DNA of 64,000 bases from JANQNX01 sp040217095 (lineage in GTDB: Bacteria; Pseudomonadota; Gammaproteobacteria; Eutrophobiales; Eutrophobiaceae). The stretch covers positions 2,046,001-2,110,000 of the forward strand of contig OZ245888.1 of the NCBI GenBank assembly GCA_965229565.1, read 5' to 3'. Positions 54,195 through 63,395 of this stretch are shown in pieces. A model generated the notes under the pieces. It searched no databases. It worked only from the letters and a program-made list of their open reading frames with translations, and had not been told where the DNA came from. A program made the translations under genes and the position numbers. Each line of letters begins with the position of its first letter. Within the stretch, counting starts at the first letter, position 1.

Positions 54195-56534
54195 ATGCAC
54201 TGGATTGAAAACAGTTACCCGAAATGGCTCCTTCGACATCGACTACTGGTCATCATTACCGCGCTTGTTCTTGTATGCATGGCAGCCAGTGGCCTCAGGC
54301 ACGTCACCTTCACCGCCAATTACCGGGTCTTTTTCAGTGACGACAACCCCCAGCTCATTGCCTTTGAAACCCTTGAAAATACCTATGTACAAAACGACAA
54401 CGTGCTCATTGTGCTGGCGCCCGATAACGGCGATATATTTACCCGGGAAAACCTCGCCATCGTCGAGGAATACACGGAAAAGGCCTGGCAAACCCCGTAC
54501 TCGAACCGGGTCGATTCCATCACCAATTTCCAGTACACAGAGGCAGAAGATGATGACCTCATTGTGCGCGACCTGGTTACCGATGCCAGGACACTGAACA
54601 CAGATGAATTGGAAAGGGTACGCGAGATAGCATTACAGGAGCCGCTACTGGCCAATCGCCTGATAGCGCCGGCAAGTGATGTTACTGCCATCAACGTCAC
54701 CGTGCAGTATCCGCGCGAGAACGAGGCGGTGGAAGGCCCAGAGGTCGTTGAGTTTGTCCGCAACATGGCAGATGAAATCAGGACCCGGCATCCGCAGATG
54801 CAGGTGTACCTGACCGGCATGGCCATCATGAATCACTCCTTCACCGAGTCTTCCAAAAACGATATGGCCACGCTGGTACCCATCAGCTTTGCCATCATGC
54901 TGTTCTTGCTGGCATTGCTAGTGGGTGGCTTTACCGGCACCTTTGCAACCCTGTTGGTTATCCTGTTTTCCATCCTGTCGGCACTTGGGATTGGTGCTTA
55001 CCTTGGCATGCCCCTGTCGCCGCCCTCTGCCACCTCTCCAACAATCATACTCACGGTCGCTATTGCAAACTGTGTTCATATACTGGTGACGTTTATTCAA
55101 CAATTGCGCATGGGAACCGAAAAAAATTCAGCACTGGTCGAAAGCCTGCGCGTCAACCTGCAGCCGGTGTTTCTTGCCAGCCTGACAACCTCGTTCGGAT
55201 TCCTGACTATGAATTTTTCCGACGTGCCGCCGTTTGCCCACCTGGGTAATTTTGTGGCGCTGGGTGTAGCCTTCTCTTTCCTGCTTTCTGTCAGCCTGTT
55301 GCCGGTACTGATCTCGCTTTTGCCGGTCAGGACCCGGAGCCAGACAGACCAGGATGACATGCTCATGCGCAGGCTGGCCGATTTTATTATTCATAATCGT
55401 ACCTACCTGCTCTGGGGCATGGCCGCGGTCATCATCATTTTAATTTCCATGCTGCCACGTAACGAGCTAAACGATGTTTTCGTGCATTATTTCGACGAGA
55501 GCGTCGCCTTCCGCACCGATTCTGATTTCACCACTGAACGACTGACTGGTTTGTACAACATCGAGTATTCGCTGGAGGCGGGCGAGCCTGGCGGTATCAG
55601 TAAGCCCGAGTTCCTGCAGGAGATCGAGGCCTTTGCCAACTGGTACCGTCAACAGCCAGAAACCATTCACGTTAATATCTATACCGACATCATCAAGCGC
55701 CTGAACAAAAACATGCATGGTGATGATGAAAGTTACTACGCCATACCGGAAGATCGTGAGCTGGCCGCGCAGTACTTGCTGCTGTACGAAATGTCCCTGC
55801 CCTACGGGCTTGATATGAACAACCAGGTCAACATCGATAAATCAGCCACCCGTATGACGGCAACGCTGAAGACCATCTCTTCCAATGAACTCATCGCCCT
55901 GGAAGAACGCGCCCAGGAATGGATGAAAACCAATACACAACATATTTCCATTGCCGATGGCACCGGCACCTCGCTCATGTTCGCCCATATCGGCAAACGA
56001 AACATCGTCAGTATGTTAATAGGAACGGCGGTCGCGCTGATGCTGATCTCCATGGTGCTGATGCTGGCCTTGCGTTCAATAAAGATAGGGTTGATCAGTT
56101 TAATTCCCAACCTGGCACCAGCCGCCATGGGCTTTGGGCTATGGGGCATGCTGGTTGGCGAGATTGGTTTATCACTGTCCGTGGTAACCAGTATGACGCT
56201 CGGTATTGTTGTTGATGATACCGTGCATTTCCTCAGTAAATACCTGCGCGCGCGCAGGGAAAATGGCCTGGATGCAAAAGCTGCTGTCCGCTATGCATTT
56301 ATAACGGTTGGCCGCGCGCTGATTATTACATCGGTAGTACTGGTTGTCGGGTTCCTGATCCTGTCTACATCCAGTTTCGAACTTAACTCGGGCATGGGCC
56401 TGTTAACGGCCATCGTGATTGCCATTGCCCTTGTTGCCGATTTTCTGTTTCTTCCCCCAATACTCATGAAGTTTGATGGTGATAATGATGAAAAAATTAT
56501 TGATAGCAAGCTGGCTACTGATAATTCCGTTTGA
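54195..56534 (+). CDS. MMPL/RND superfamily membrane exporter
   Basis: 779 residues with two RND halves, each a helix followed by a large periplasmic loop and a helix bundle. The second half carries LGIVVDDTVHFLSKY, with the acidic pair that relays protons; the first half has ILTVAIANCVHILV instead. It fits the MMPL-type exporter of hydrophobic compounds or lipids rather than AcrB-type (no adaptor gene). The next gene starts within its last 47-62 bases. Confidence 0.93.
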   Translation: MHWIENSYPKWLLRHRLLVIITALVLVCMAASGLRHVTFTANYRVFFSDDNPQLIAFETLENTYVQNDNVLIVLAPDNGDIFTRENLAIVEEYTEKAWQTPYSNRVDSITNFQYTEAEDDDLIVRDLVTDARTLNTDELERVREIALQEPLLANRLIAPASDVTAINVTVQYPRENEAVEGPEVVEFVRNMADEIRTRHPQMQVYLTGMAIMNHSFTESSKNDMATLVPISFAIMLFLLALLVGGFTGTFATLLVILFSILSALGIGAYLGMPLSPPSATSPTIILTVAIANCVHILVTFIQQLRMGTEKNSALVESLRVNLQPVFLASLTTSFGFLTMNFSDVPPFAHLGNFVALGVAFSFLLSVSLLPVLISLLPVRTRSQTDQDDMLMRRLADFIIHNRTYLLWGMAAVIIILISMLPRNELNDVFVHYFDESVAFRTDSDFTTERLTGLYNIEYSLEAGEPGGISKPEFLQEIEAFANWYRQQPETIHVNIYTDIIKRLNKNMHGDDESYYAIPEDRELAAQYLLLYEMSLPYGLDMNNQVNIDKSATRMTATLKTISSNELIALEERAQEWMKTNTQHISIADGTGTSLMFAHIGKRNIVSMLIGTAVALMLISMVLMLALRSIKIGLISLIPNLAPAAMGFGLWGMLVGEIGLSLSVVTSMTLGIVVDDTVHFLSKYLRARRENGLDAKAAVRYAFITVGRALIITSVVLVVGFLILSTSSFELNSGMGLLTAIVIAIALVADFLFLPPILMKFDGDNDEKIIDSKLATDNSV

Positions 56535-57270
56535 AATATTGCTTGCTGAAACACCCGAGGAAAAAGGGCTGGCCATTGCAATGGAAGCTGACAAGCGAGA
56601 TACCGGCTGGACTGATCAGTCAGCGGAAATGAAGATGATCCTGAAAAACAGGAACGGCGACAGCACAACCCGGACCATGTCGATCAAAACTCTGGAAGTC
56701 GACGGCGATGGAGACAAGAGCCTGCTCATCTTCGATAATCCACCGGATGTAAAAGGCACAGCATTTCTGAGTCACACGCACTCGCTGACACCGGATGACC
56801 AGTGGTTATACCTGCCGGCATTGAAACGAGTGAAACGTATCGCTTCTGCCAACAAGTCCGGGCCTTTCGTCGGCAGTGAATTTGCATACGAGGATCTGAG
56901 TTCACAGGAAGTGGAAAAATATACTTACAAGTGGCTTCGCGATGAACCCCTGGATGGTCGTAACACGTTCGTTATCGAACGTTACCCCGCCTACGAGCAT
57001 TCCGGTTACACGCGCCAGGTATTATGGCTGGACAAGGAAATGTACCAGCCATTGAAACTGGAATTTTATGATCGCAAGAATGCCATGCTGAAAACCCTGA
57101 TATTTTCAGACTATCAACAATACCTGGGTCAGTACTGGCGTGCTTCCATGATGAACATGGCCAATCACCAGACTGGTAAAAGCACGACACTGACATGGGA
57201 AAACTACCAGTTTCAAACGGGCTTGTCAGATCGTGACTTTGATAAAAATACCCTGAAACGCGCACGCTAA
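56488..57270 (+). CDS. LolA-like periplasmic outer-membrane-lipoprotein-sorting protein
   Basis: The 260-residue form starts at ATG 56488 (an ATG at 56473 is also in frame). A signal peptide (to about LLAETPE) is followed by a LolA-type beta-fold: KTLEVDGDGDKSLLIFDNPP, LTPDDQWLYLPALKRVKRIA. The protein is longer than LolA and likely binds lipid or hydrophobic ligand in the periplasm. It overlaps the RND gene, and an OM barrel gene follows after 4 bp. Confidence 0.85.
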   Translation: MKKLLIASWLLIIPFEILLAETPEEKGLAIAMEADKRDTGWTDQSAEMKMILKNRNGDSTTRTMSIKTLEVDGDGDKSLLIFDNPPDVKGTAFLSHTHSLTPDDQWLYLPALKRVKRIASANKSGPFVGSEFAYEDLSSQEVEKYTYKWLRDEPLDGRNTFVIERYPAYEHSGYTRQVLWLDKEMYQPLKLEFYDRKNAMLKTLIFSDYQQYLGQYWRASMMNMANHQTGKSTTLTWENYQFQTGLSDRDFDKNTLKRAR

Positions 57271-57274
57271 TCCC

Positions 57275-58486
57275 GTGTTGTACCTGCAGCGTTTAACATC
57301 GTCACTCACGATTGTACTGGCAAGCAACCTTTGCCTGGTGACCAGTATTACCGCTGCAGATCTCAGTGGCTATGGTGGGCTGGAGTTCCGCGGCTTTAGC
57401 CAATCGGCACAGCAGCCAGTACAGGACCATACCACTAACCTGTCACTGGTATTCGAGACCGAGTTCTTCCATGACTGGGATGATGGCTACCAGGGTTTTG
57501 CCTTCGTGCCATTTTTAAGACTCGACGAAAACGATCCGGAACGCACACATTTTGATATCCGCGAATTAACCTACTTCAAGGCCAGCACCAACTGGGAACT
57601 GCGCCTCGGCATCCGCAAGGTGTTCTGGGGTGTCACCGAATTTCAGCACCTGGTCGATATCATCAACCAGGATGACCTCGTGGAAAACATCGACGCCGAA
57701 GACAAACTGGGACAACCGATGGTCAACCTGGCACTGATCCGTGACTGGGGTACAGTAGACCTGTTCGTCATGCCTTACTTCCGTGAACGCACATTCCCCG
57801 GCCAGGAAGGCCGCTTGCGTAGCATTCCCTATGTCGATACCGATCGCGCCCGCTTTGAATCCGGGGCGAGGGAAAAACATATCGACTTTGCGGCGCGCTA
57901 CTCGCATTACTTTGGTGACTGGGACCTGGGCCTGGCGCATTTTCGCGGTACCAGCCGCGACCCACGCCTGTTACCTTCACTGGATAACAACGGCAATCCC
58001 GTCTTGCTGCCCTTTTATGACATCATCAACCAGACCTCGATAGACTTGCAGGCCACCAAGGGCAACATGCTGTGGAAACTGGAAGCGCTGCACCGCAGTG
58101 GCCAGGGCGAAACCTACAATGCACTGGTTGGTGGTTTTGAATATACCTTTGTCGGGGTCATGGGCAGCGCGATCGATGTCGGTTTGCTTGGCGAATACCA
58201 TTACGATGACCGCGGCGAAACTACCGCCACTATCTTTGAAGACGACATTGCTATCGGTAGCCGGGTTGCCTTTAACGACATTCACTCCAGCGAGGCATTG
58301 TTCGGCCTGGTCTGGGATCGCAATAGCGGCGGCCAGTTTTTCAGCGTCGAGGCCAGCCGACGACTGGCGGCCAACTGGTTCCTGGAACTGCAGAGTCGCC
58401 TGTTTTTCAACCAGAAGGCCGGCGACCCGGCCATGGCACTCAACCGTGACGACTACGTCGAACTGTTCCTCACCTATAATTTTTAA
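57275..58486 (+). CDS. Outer-membrane beta-barrel protein (DUF1302-like)
   Basis: 403 residues. Start GTG 57275. A signal peptide (to about SITAADLSG) precedes many amphipathic beta strands (GYGGLEFRGFSQ, FRLDEND-like and YFKASTNWELRLGIRKVFWG). The chain ends in Asn-Phe (LFLTYNF), a barrel C-terminus. It is the outer-membrane part of a probable three-protein transport set with the RND and LolA-like genes. Confidence 0.82.
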   Translation: MLYLQRLTSSLTIVLASNLCLVTSITAADLSGYGGLEFRGFSQSAQQPVQDHTTNLSLVFETEFFHDWDDGYQGFAFVPFLRLDENDPERTHFDIRELTYFKASTNWELRLGIRKVFWGVTEFQHLVDIINQDDLVENIDAEDKLGQPMVNLALIRDWGTVDLFVMPYFRERTFPGQEGRLRSIPYVDTDRARFESGAREKHIDFAARYSHYFGDWDLGLAHFRGTSRDPRLLPSLDNNGNPVLLPFYDIINQTSIDLQATKGNMLWKLEALHRSGQGETYNALVGGFEYTFVGVMGSAIDVGLLGEYHYDDRGETTATIFEDDIAIGSRVAFNDIHSSEALFGLVWDRNSGGQFFSVEASRRLAANWFLELQSRLFFNQKAGDPAMALNRDDYVELFLTYNF

Positions 58487-58556
58487 TCCTTTACTAATCA
58501 ATTAATTAAGACCTGTTCCCTTTACTTTCCGGGAGATACGGCAACGTCACTTTCAT

Positions 58557-58586
58557 TTGAAAGTTCTCTTAATGTTCTCTTATACT
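58557..58586 (+). promoter_or_regulatory. Promoter and direct repeat before Y-family polymerase
   Basis: TTGAAA (58557-58562) and TATACT (58581-58586) lie 18 bases apart. The spacer holds an 11-base-period direct repeat: GTTCTCTTA at 58563-58571 and at 58574-58582. A classical LexA box (CTGT-N8-ACAG) is not seen, so an SOS link is unproven. Confidence 0.5.
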
Positions 58587-58619
58587 TTCCGTCCCTTTTT
58601 ATCGTCGCAGGAACCGGCC

Positions 58620-59888
58620 ATGCTGCATAAACCGACCGAGATCGAGCGCCTGTATATCGATTTCGACTGCTTCTTCGCGAGTGTTGAACAACAGTTGCAA
58701 CCGGAGTTGCGTGGCCAACCGGTAGGCGTATTACCGTTTATGTCCGACTATTCCTGCGTTATCGCACCCAGCCGCGAGGCCAAGCGGTTCGGCGTCAAGA
58801 CCGGCACCCGCGTCAAGGAGGCGCTGCAACTCTGTCCCCATATCCGGTTTGTACCGGCCCGGCACGATGTGTACGTCAAATTGCATCACCGTATCTATGA
58901 AGATATCGAACGCTGCGTGCATATCGACCAGGCCTGCTCTATCGACGAGGTGGTGTGCAGCCTGCTGGGTCAGGAAAGAAAGCGGCCACTGGAGATTGCC
59001 CGGCATGTCCGCAGCGTGCTGGTAGAAAGCGTCGGTGAGTGCGTGACCTGTTCACTGGGATTTGCGCCCAACCAGTTACTGGCAAAAATTGCCTCGGAAG
59101 TCGACAAACCGGAGGGACTGGTTATCTGGCATCCCGATCACTATGCCGAACAGTTATTCAAACTTGAATTGACCGACTTGCCCGGTATTGGCAACAGCAT
59201 GGAGCGACGCTTACATGGCGCCGGTATCTTTTCAGTGGAAAAACTCTGGCATATGAGTGCGGAGACCATGCGCAAGGTATGGGGCTCAATCGAGGGTGAA
59301 CGTTTCTGGTACAGCCTGCATGGTTACGCGGTTGAGCCCATCGCGACCTCGCGCTGCATGTATGGACATAGTCGTATCCTGTCACCGGAAAGCCGGGCCC
59401 CCTACCACGCGCGCAACTGTGCCCGCCTGCTCACGGTCAAGGCCGCCCGCCGGCTACGCCGGGCCCGGCGTACTGCCGCGGCATTCAGTCTTGGTATACG
59501 TTTCCAGGGCCAGGGTAAATGGGTGGGAGAAATGCGCTTTGCGCGTGCCTCGGATGATCACCAGTTCCTGACCGTGCTGGCAAGACTATGGCATAAGGCC
59601 ATGCAGGAATGGCAACAGCAGAACCGGCACGCACCGTTGATCAAACAGGTCGCAGTCACCCTGTATCATTTAAACGACCCGCCCTTGCCGCAGGGAGACC
59701 TGTTTGATGAACTGCTGCAGGAAAATATTGAACAGCAAAAGTGGAACACGCTGGCAGAGACCATGGACAACATCGTCTACCGCTACGGCAGCAAGGCCGT
59801 CAGCCTGGGTGTCTGGGAAGAGCCAGCCGGCGGTTATGCCGGTGCCAAGATAGCCTTTGGCCGTATTCCCAGCCTGGCCGATTTCTAG
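58620..59888 (+). CDS. Divergent Y-family DNA polymerase (DinB-like)
   Basis: 423 residues from ATG 58620 with AGGA 8 bases upstream. It has the translesion polymerase fold: LYIDFDCFFASVEQQLQPEL, PSREAKRFGVKTGTRVKEAL, the catalytic SIDEV Asp-Glu, and TCSLGFAPNQLLAKIASEVD with LPGIGNSMERRL (helix-hairpin-helix). The little-finger and C-terminal parts (RRLRRARRTAAAFSLGIRF) are unlike E. coli Pol IV. No imuA or lexA gene is adjacent. Could be a DinB subgroup or an unnamed branch. Confidence 0.88.
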   Translation: MLHKPTEIERLYIDFDCFFASVEQQLQPELRGQPVGVLPFMSDYSCVIAPSREAKRFGVKTGTRVKEALQLCPHIRFVPARHDVYVKLHHRIYEDIERCVHIDQACSIDEVVCSLLGQERKRPLEIARHVRSVLVESVGECVTCSLGFAPNQLLAKIASEVDKPEGLVIWHPDHYAEQLFKLELTDLPGIGNSMERRLHGAGIFSVEKLWHMSAETMRKVWGSIEGERFWYSLHGYAVEPIATSRCMYGHSRILSPESRAPYHARNCARLLTVKAARRLRRARRTAAAFSLGIRFQGQGKWVGEMRFARASDDHQFLTVLARLWHKAMQEWQQQNRHAPLIKQVAVTLYHLNDPPLPQGDLFDELLQENIEQQKWNTLAETMDNIVYRYGSKAVSLGVWEEPAGGYAGAKIAFGRIPSLADF

Positions 59889-59900
59889 AAAAGAAGATGC

Positions 59901-60302
59901 TCAATCTTCAGCGGGCAATTTGCAGTGCGCCAGGATGTGTAACAAGTGTTTGCTCTTGTCCTGTTCGCCTGAATAGTATTGTGTATTGACTGTAATACCC
60001 TCGATGATGATGTAACTGATCTCTTCGCGTATGTTAAAGAACCATTTCTTGTTATGTATGGTTGTAACAATCAACCGTTTAACCTTCCGATCAATAGCAC
60101 GCGGTCCACTGTCACCCTCGAAGGAGGCTGTTTCCAGGCAGGTAAGAAGCTGCCCGAAACTCAAATCACCCAGCGCAGCGCCATCCTTGTGCAAATGTAT
60201 TTTGCGATTATCTGCATAAGGCGCATCCGCGCTAACCGCTGTAAGTGGATTAAGTAACGTTAACCCTGCAAGGAAACAAGGGATAAATAAAAACCTGAAC
60301 AT
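59901..60302 (-). CDS. Secreted hypothetical protein
   Basis: 133 residues with a signal peptide (to about TAVSADAPY). Mostly beta-like. Two cysteines (LLTCLETAS and AHCKLPAED). No family recognised. Convergent with the Y-family polymerase. Confidence 0.65.
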   Translation of the reverse strand: MFRFLFIPCFLAGLTLLNPLTAVSADAPYADNRKIHLHKDGAALGDLSFGQLLTCLETASFEGDSGPRAIDRKVKRLIVTTIHNKKWFFNIREEISYIIIEGITVNTQYYSGEQDKSKHLLHILAHCKLPAED

Positions 60303-60421
60303 ATTAAATAAACCAATAAAGACGAATCATACCCACATAGCCAGGCACTCATAAACTGCCGGAATCAAAAAAGAATGCTAATCGACAACATCGACCCGCA
60401 CTAACAAAAGGAAAATATAAA

Positions 60422-60631
60422 TCAGGTAAGGATAAACGGTTTGTCGTTATTCATTTCAAGGCTGACCGCCTTCTGGATATAGCTCTTGATAGTGTGCGCC
60501 AGCATTGCATTTTTTCTCAGGACATGAAAACCGGTCAGTTGATCGAATGGTTTATTTACCAGGATCAAGGGTTGATCCTCGTACAGTGACGATGACAGAC
60601 TTAACCGTACAGTCGCCTGCTCAAACACCAT
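60422..60631 (-). CDS. Truncated LOV/PAS-like protein
   Basis: 69 residues. YEDQPLILVNKPFDQLTGF matches the opening of a LOV/PAS domain (D-x-P-L-I-x-V-N-x-x-F-x-x-L-T-G), but the photoactive GRNCRFLQ cysteine block is absent; RKNAMLAHTIKSYIQKAV follows instead. It may be a remnant or a very short sensor fragment. A TATAAT on the minus strand (about 60649-60654) could be its -10. Confidence 0.55.
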   Translation of the reverse strand: MVFEQATVRLSLSSSLYEDQPLILVNKPFDQLTGFHVLRKNAMLAHTIKSYIQKAVSLEMNNDKPFILT

Positions 60632-60749
60632 GCGCAGTGCTTTGGGTATATTATATTTAATTGTGTGCTACCTTGGGCGCTTATACTGTTACCCGAATTG
60701 TTATAATTTAATAGTGCTATCGGGACCGGACGTCTCTCTCCTCTCTATG

Positions 60750-60767
60750 TCAAACAACATAGTTTGA
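60750..60767. promoter_or_regulatory. 6-bp inverted repeat upstream of DUF2237 gene
   Basis: TCAAAC and GTTTGA flank AACATA (60750-60767), in the gap between the truncated LOV-like gene and DUF2237. A possible operator; weak by itself. Confidence 0.3.
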
Positions 60768-60816
60768 GTAGTCGCGGTTTGCAACAATATTTGTGTATAG
60801 TTGTTCGACATACTTT

Positions 60817-60843
60817 TTTGCTGCGCTGCGTCAGCATAGCAAA
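60817..60843. promoter_or_regulatory. Imperfect hairpin in DUF2237 upstream region
   Basis: TTTGCT (60817-60822) pairs with AGCAAA (60838-60843) with an inner GCTG-CAGC stem (60825-60828 with 60832-60835) around CGT. A T run precedes rather than follows it, so it is not a plus-strand terminator. Possibly regulatory. Confidence 0.3.
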
Positions 60844-60896
60844 GTGTCAAGTTTGTTTTATTCAATTTACTGTCAATGCCAATTAATATACATAGC

Positions 60897-61262
60897 ATGC
60901 AAAAGAATATACTTGATAACCCCCTCGAAGATTGTTGCCTGGATCCGATTACGGGCTTTAAACGAAACGGACAATGCGAGTGCTGCGACCAGGATACTGG
61001 TATGCATACTGTCTGTGCCGTTATGACCGAGGACTTCCTGCTTTTCTCCAGGGACAAGGGCAATGATCTGATGACACCACAGGAAGATTTTGATTTTCCC
61101 GGGCTCAAGCCCGGTGACCGCTGGTGCTTATGCCTGGGACGCTGGCTGGAGGCACTGGAGGCCGGTGTGGCACCAAGAATCTGCCCACGCGCTACCAACC
61201 AGTCAGTGCTTGAGCATGTCCCTATCGAGGTGTTGGAAAAATACGCTTACGCCGATAGCTGA
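60897..61262 (+). CDS. DUF2237 protein
   Basis: 121 residues. Start at 60897 (MQKNILDNPLEDCCLDPITGF) fits the family; an ATG at 60876 is also possible. Conserved Cys-rich start (EDCCLDPITGF), GQCECCDQD, HTVCAVMTEDFL, and GDRWCLCLGRWLEALEAGV are all family features. No known activity; the Cys pattern suggests metal binding. A two-helix ion channel gene follows 7 bp later. Confidence 0.88.
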   Translation: MQKNILDNPLEDCCLDPITGFKRNGQCECCDQDTGMHTVCAVMTEDFLLFSRDKGNDLMTPQEDFDFPGLKPGDRWCLCLGRWLEALEAGVAPRICPRATNQSVLEHVPIEVLEKYAYADS

Positions 61263-61269
61263 AAAACTT

Positions 61270-61692
61270 ATGCTGACCGTATCGCTGGTTGTCACCCTGG
61301 CCGTCATCCTCTCCATCGGTATTCACTACGGCATGCTATTGCTGACCACGTGGATACTTTCCATGTTCCATGGACGGCACCCGACCACCATCATACTTTC
61401 ATTATTCCTTGCTGTTATTGCCCATCTGACAGAGATCCTGGTATTTGCATTGGCCTGGTACCAGCTGTATCGCACTGGCCTTATCCAGTTTTCCATACCC
61501 AATCCCGGCTTTATCGACATCCTCTATTTCTCGGGCACAACTTATACGACCATTGGCTATGGGGATATAGTCATCGAGGGCAGTGGCCGCATTGCCGCTG
61601 TCGTTGAAGGCGTCATGGGGCTGGTATTGATTGCCTGGACGGCATCATTTACCTATTTTGAAATGAATCGTAAATGGCTCAACCGACTCTAG
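61270..61692 (+). CDS. Two-transmembrane potassium-channel-like protein
   Basis: 140 residues with hydrophobic helices and the pore signature TTYTTIGYGD (near residues 96-105), the potassium selectivity filter. No cytoplasmic RCK domain, so a minimal channel. Its last 4 bases overlap the symporter gene, tail to tail. It is coupled to the DUF2237 gene. Confidence 0.85.
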   Translation: MLTVSLVVTLAVILSIGIHYGMLLLTTWILSMFHGRHPTTIILSLFLAVIAHLTEILVFALAWYQLYRTGLIQFSIPNPGFIDILYFSGTTYTTIGYGDIVIEGSGRIAAVVEGVMGLVLIAWTASFTYFEMNRKWLNRL

Positions 61693-63188
61693 CTCACTAC
61701 CCTTCTATTTGTCAGGAATAACGACCCACCAACAGCAATAACAATATTGGGCAACAAGCCGACAAGGCCTGGATGAAAACCGAATACCTTACCCTGGGTT
61801 ACAAACGCCAGGTCCGCATAGGCAAGGTAGAGTGATACGGCAACTCCCGTGAACAATCCAATCAGCGTGGGTAACGCCCGCAGGCCACGCCAATGAATAC
61901 TGAGCATGAAGGCCGGCACCAGCTGTATCAACAGATCAAATTTTCGATCCAGTAATGACAGCAACGAGGCCTTGTCACTCAGGTAGATGGCAAGCCAGAC
62001 CAGGAACACGATCAAACACCAGGAAAAACATTTACCCAGCAGGGTCAGTCGTGCCTGTGACGCGTCCGGGTCAAGGTAGCGGCCATATATGTCCTTGCTT
62101 AGCATGGATGAAATGGATAACAAGGCCGAATCCGCTGTCGACATCATGGCTGCCATCACCGCAGCATATAACACCACGACCAGCCAATAACCCAATAACG
62201 AACTGTTTTGTACCAGTGCCAGGATCTTGCCCAGGACCTGGTCTGAGGCGGCTCCCTCCAGCCCCGGCACATAGGCAATGGCATAGATACCGGCAACGAT
62301 CGCGATCAACGTTGTCAGGAACGGGGCAAAGGCCATGAAGGCAAGACCCTGCCTGAGTACACGTTCCGATTTTGCCGCGTAAATACGTTGTATCGCCTGC
62401 GGGTAAAGGGTTGAACCAAGACCAACGATAATAATGTAACTCAACCACTCTCTTAACCTGTCTGCGTCCGGTACAGTTGTCTTGCTTACTGTAGCCGGGT
62501 CCAGCGACTGCTGAATACTGGCGGTGGCCAGCGACAACGGCCCGAATTGCTGGTACAGGATCACAATAAGCACAAGGAAACCAATCATCAGCACGACGCC
62601 CTGGATCACGTCCGTCCAGGCAACGGCGCGGATGCCACCGAGTGTGCCGTAAATCACCATGATCAGGGTTAACAGGATCACTCCTTGCTGGTAGGCAACA
62701 GCCGGATCAATATCGGTAAGTCCCTGCATAGCCCTGCCCATTGCCATCAACTGTGCCAACAGGTAACTAGACAAGACAAAGATCATGATCACGGTGGCAA
62801 GGATATTAAGCCCCCTCGAGTCAAATCGATGTTGCAGGTAATCGGTTGGTGTAACAAATTGATAACGCCTCGCCTTGGCATATAGGCGTGGCGCAAAGAT
62901 GATATAGCAAGCAACAATGGCAATCATGAATTGCAAAGACATGATCCATGAAAAACCGATGCGATAAGTCTTGCCGGAAAAACCGAACAACGTATTACCG
63001 CTATACTGGGTCGCATACAGTGTCAAAAAGATCACGACCAGGCCGAAACTGTTGCCGGCAAGATAAAAATCATTCAGGGTGTTTTCTTTCCTGGCCTTGA
63101 AGGCAAAGAATCCAATCAGGATAAGAGAGAAAAGATATATGCCTATAAACAACCAGGCACCTGGACCAAATGCCTGGAAACTACTCAT
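61689..63188 (-). CDS. Sodium:solute symporter (SSS family)
   Basis: 499 residues with about 13 membrane helices and SSS features (LYATQYSGNTLFGFSGKTYR, YGTLGGIRAVAWTDVIQG, AAMMSTADSALLSISSMLS). Uptakes a sodium-coupled organic solute, likely a carboxylate. A DUF3311 small subunit overlaps its start by 8 bases, as in known SSS-DUF3311 pairs. Confidence 0.93.
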   Translation of the reverse strand: MSSFQAFGPGAWLFIGIYLFSLILIGFFAFKARKENTLNDFYLAGNSFGLVVIFLTLYATQYSGNTLFGFSGKTYRIGFSWIMSLQFMIAIVACYIIFAPRLYAKARRYQFVTPTDYLQHRFDSRGLNILATVIMIFVLSSYLLAQLMAMGRAMQGLTDIDPAVAYQQGVILLTLIMVIYGTLGGIRAVAWTDVIQGVVLMIGFLVLIVILYQQFGPLSLATASIQQSLDPATVSKTTVPDADRLREWLSYIIIVGLGSTLYPQAIQRIYAAKSERVLRQGLAFMAFAPFLTTLIAIVAGIYAIAYVPGLEGAASDQVLGKILALVQNSSLLGYWLVVVLYAAVMAAMMSTADSALLSISSMLSKDIYGRYLDPDASQARLTLLGKCFSWCLIVFLVWLAIYLSDKASLLSLLDRKFDLLIQLVPAFMLSIHWRGLRALPTLIGLFTGVAVSLYLAYADLAFVTQGKVFGFHPGLVGLLPNIVIAVGGSLFLTNRRVVS

Positions 63189-63390
63189 CCGCGTCTTCTT
63201 CAGATTTCCATGGATAGCGAATCAGCAGGTACGCTGTAAAGGCTGAAGTAAGGAAAGCAACCAGGATAGATGACAACACCCAGGCCGGCACGCCAAGTAT
63301 CAACAGGCTGGAGTCCTTGGGCCAGTACCAGGGAATACCCGTCGCGATCAATACAACATACACAACGAAAATAATGACGCTGCGCTTCAT
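63181..63390 (-). CDS. DUF3311-like small symporter subunit
   Basis: 69 residues with two transmembrane helices (VYVVLIATGIPWYW and VPAWVLSSILVAFLTSAFTA). It overlaps the SSS gene by 8 bases. DUF3311 proteins are usual partners of SSS transporters. Confidence 0.8.
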   Translation of the reverse strand: MKRSVIIFVVYVVLIATGIPWYWPKDSSLLILGVPAWVLSSILVAFLTSAFTAYLLIRYPWKSEEDADE

Positions 63391-63395
63391 TATTT

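Noticed and set aside
60701..61198. 165-codon minus-strand open frame opposite DUF2237
   Set aside because: DUF2237 motifs are on the plus strand; the frame is Ser/Arg-rich and uninformative.
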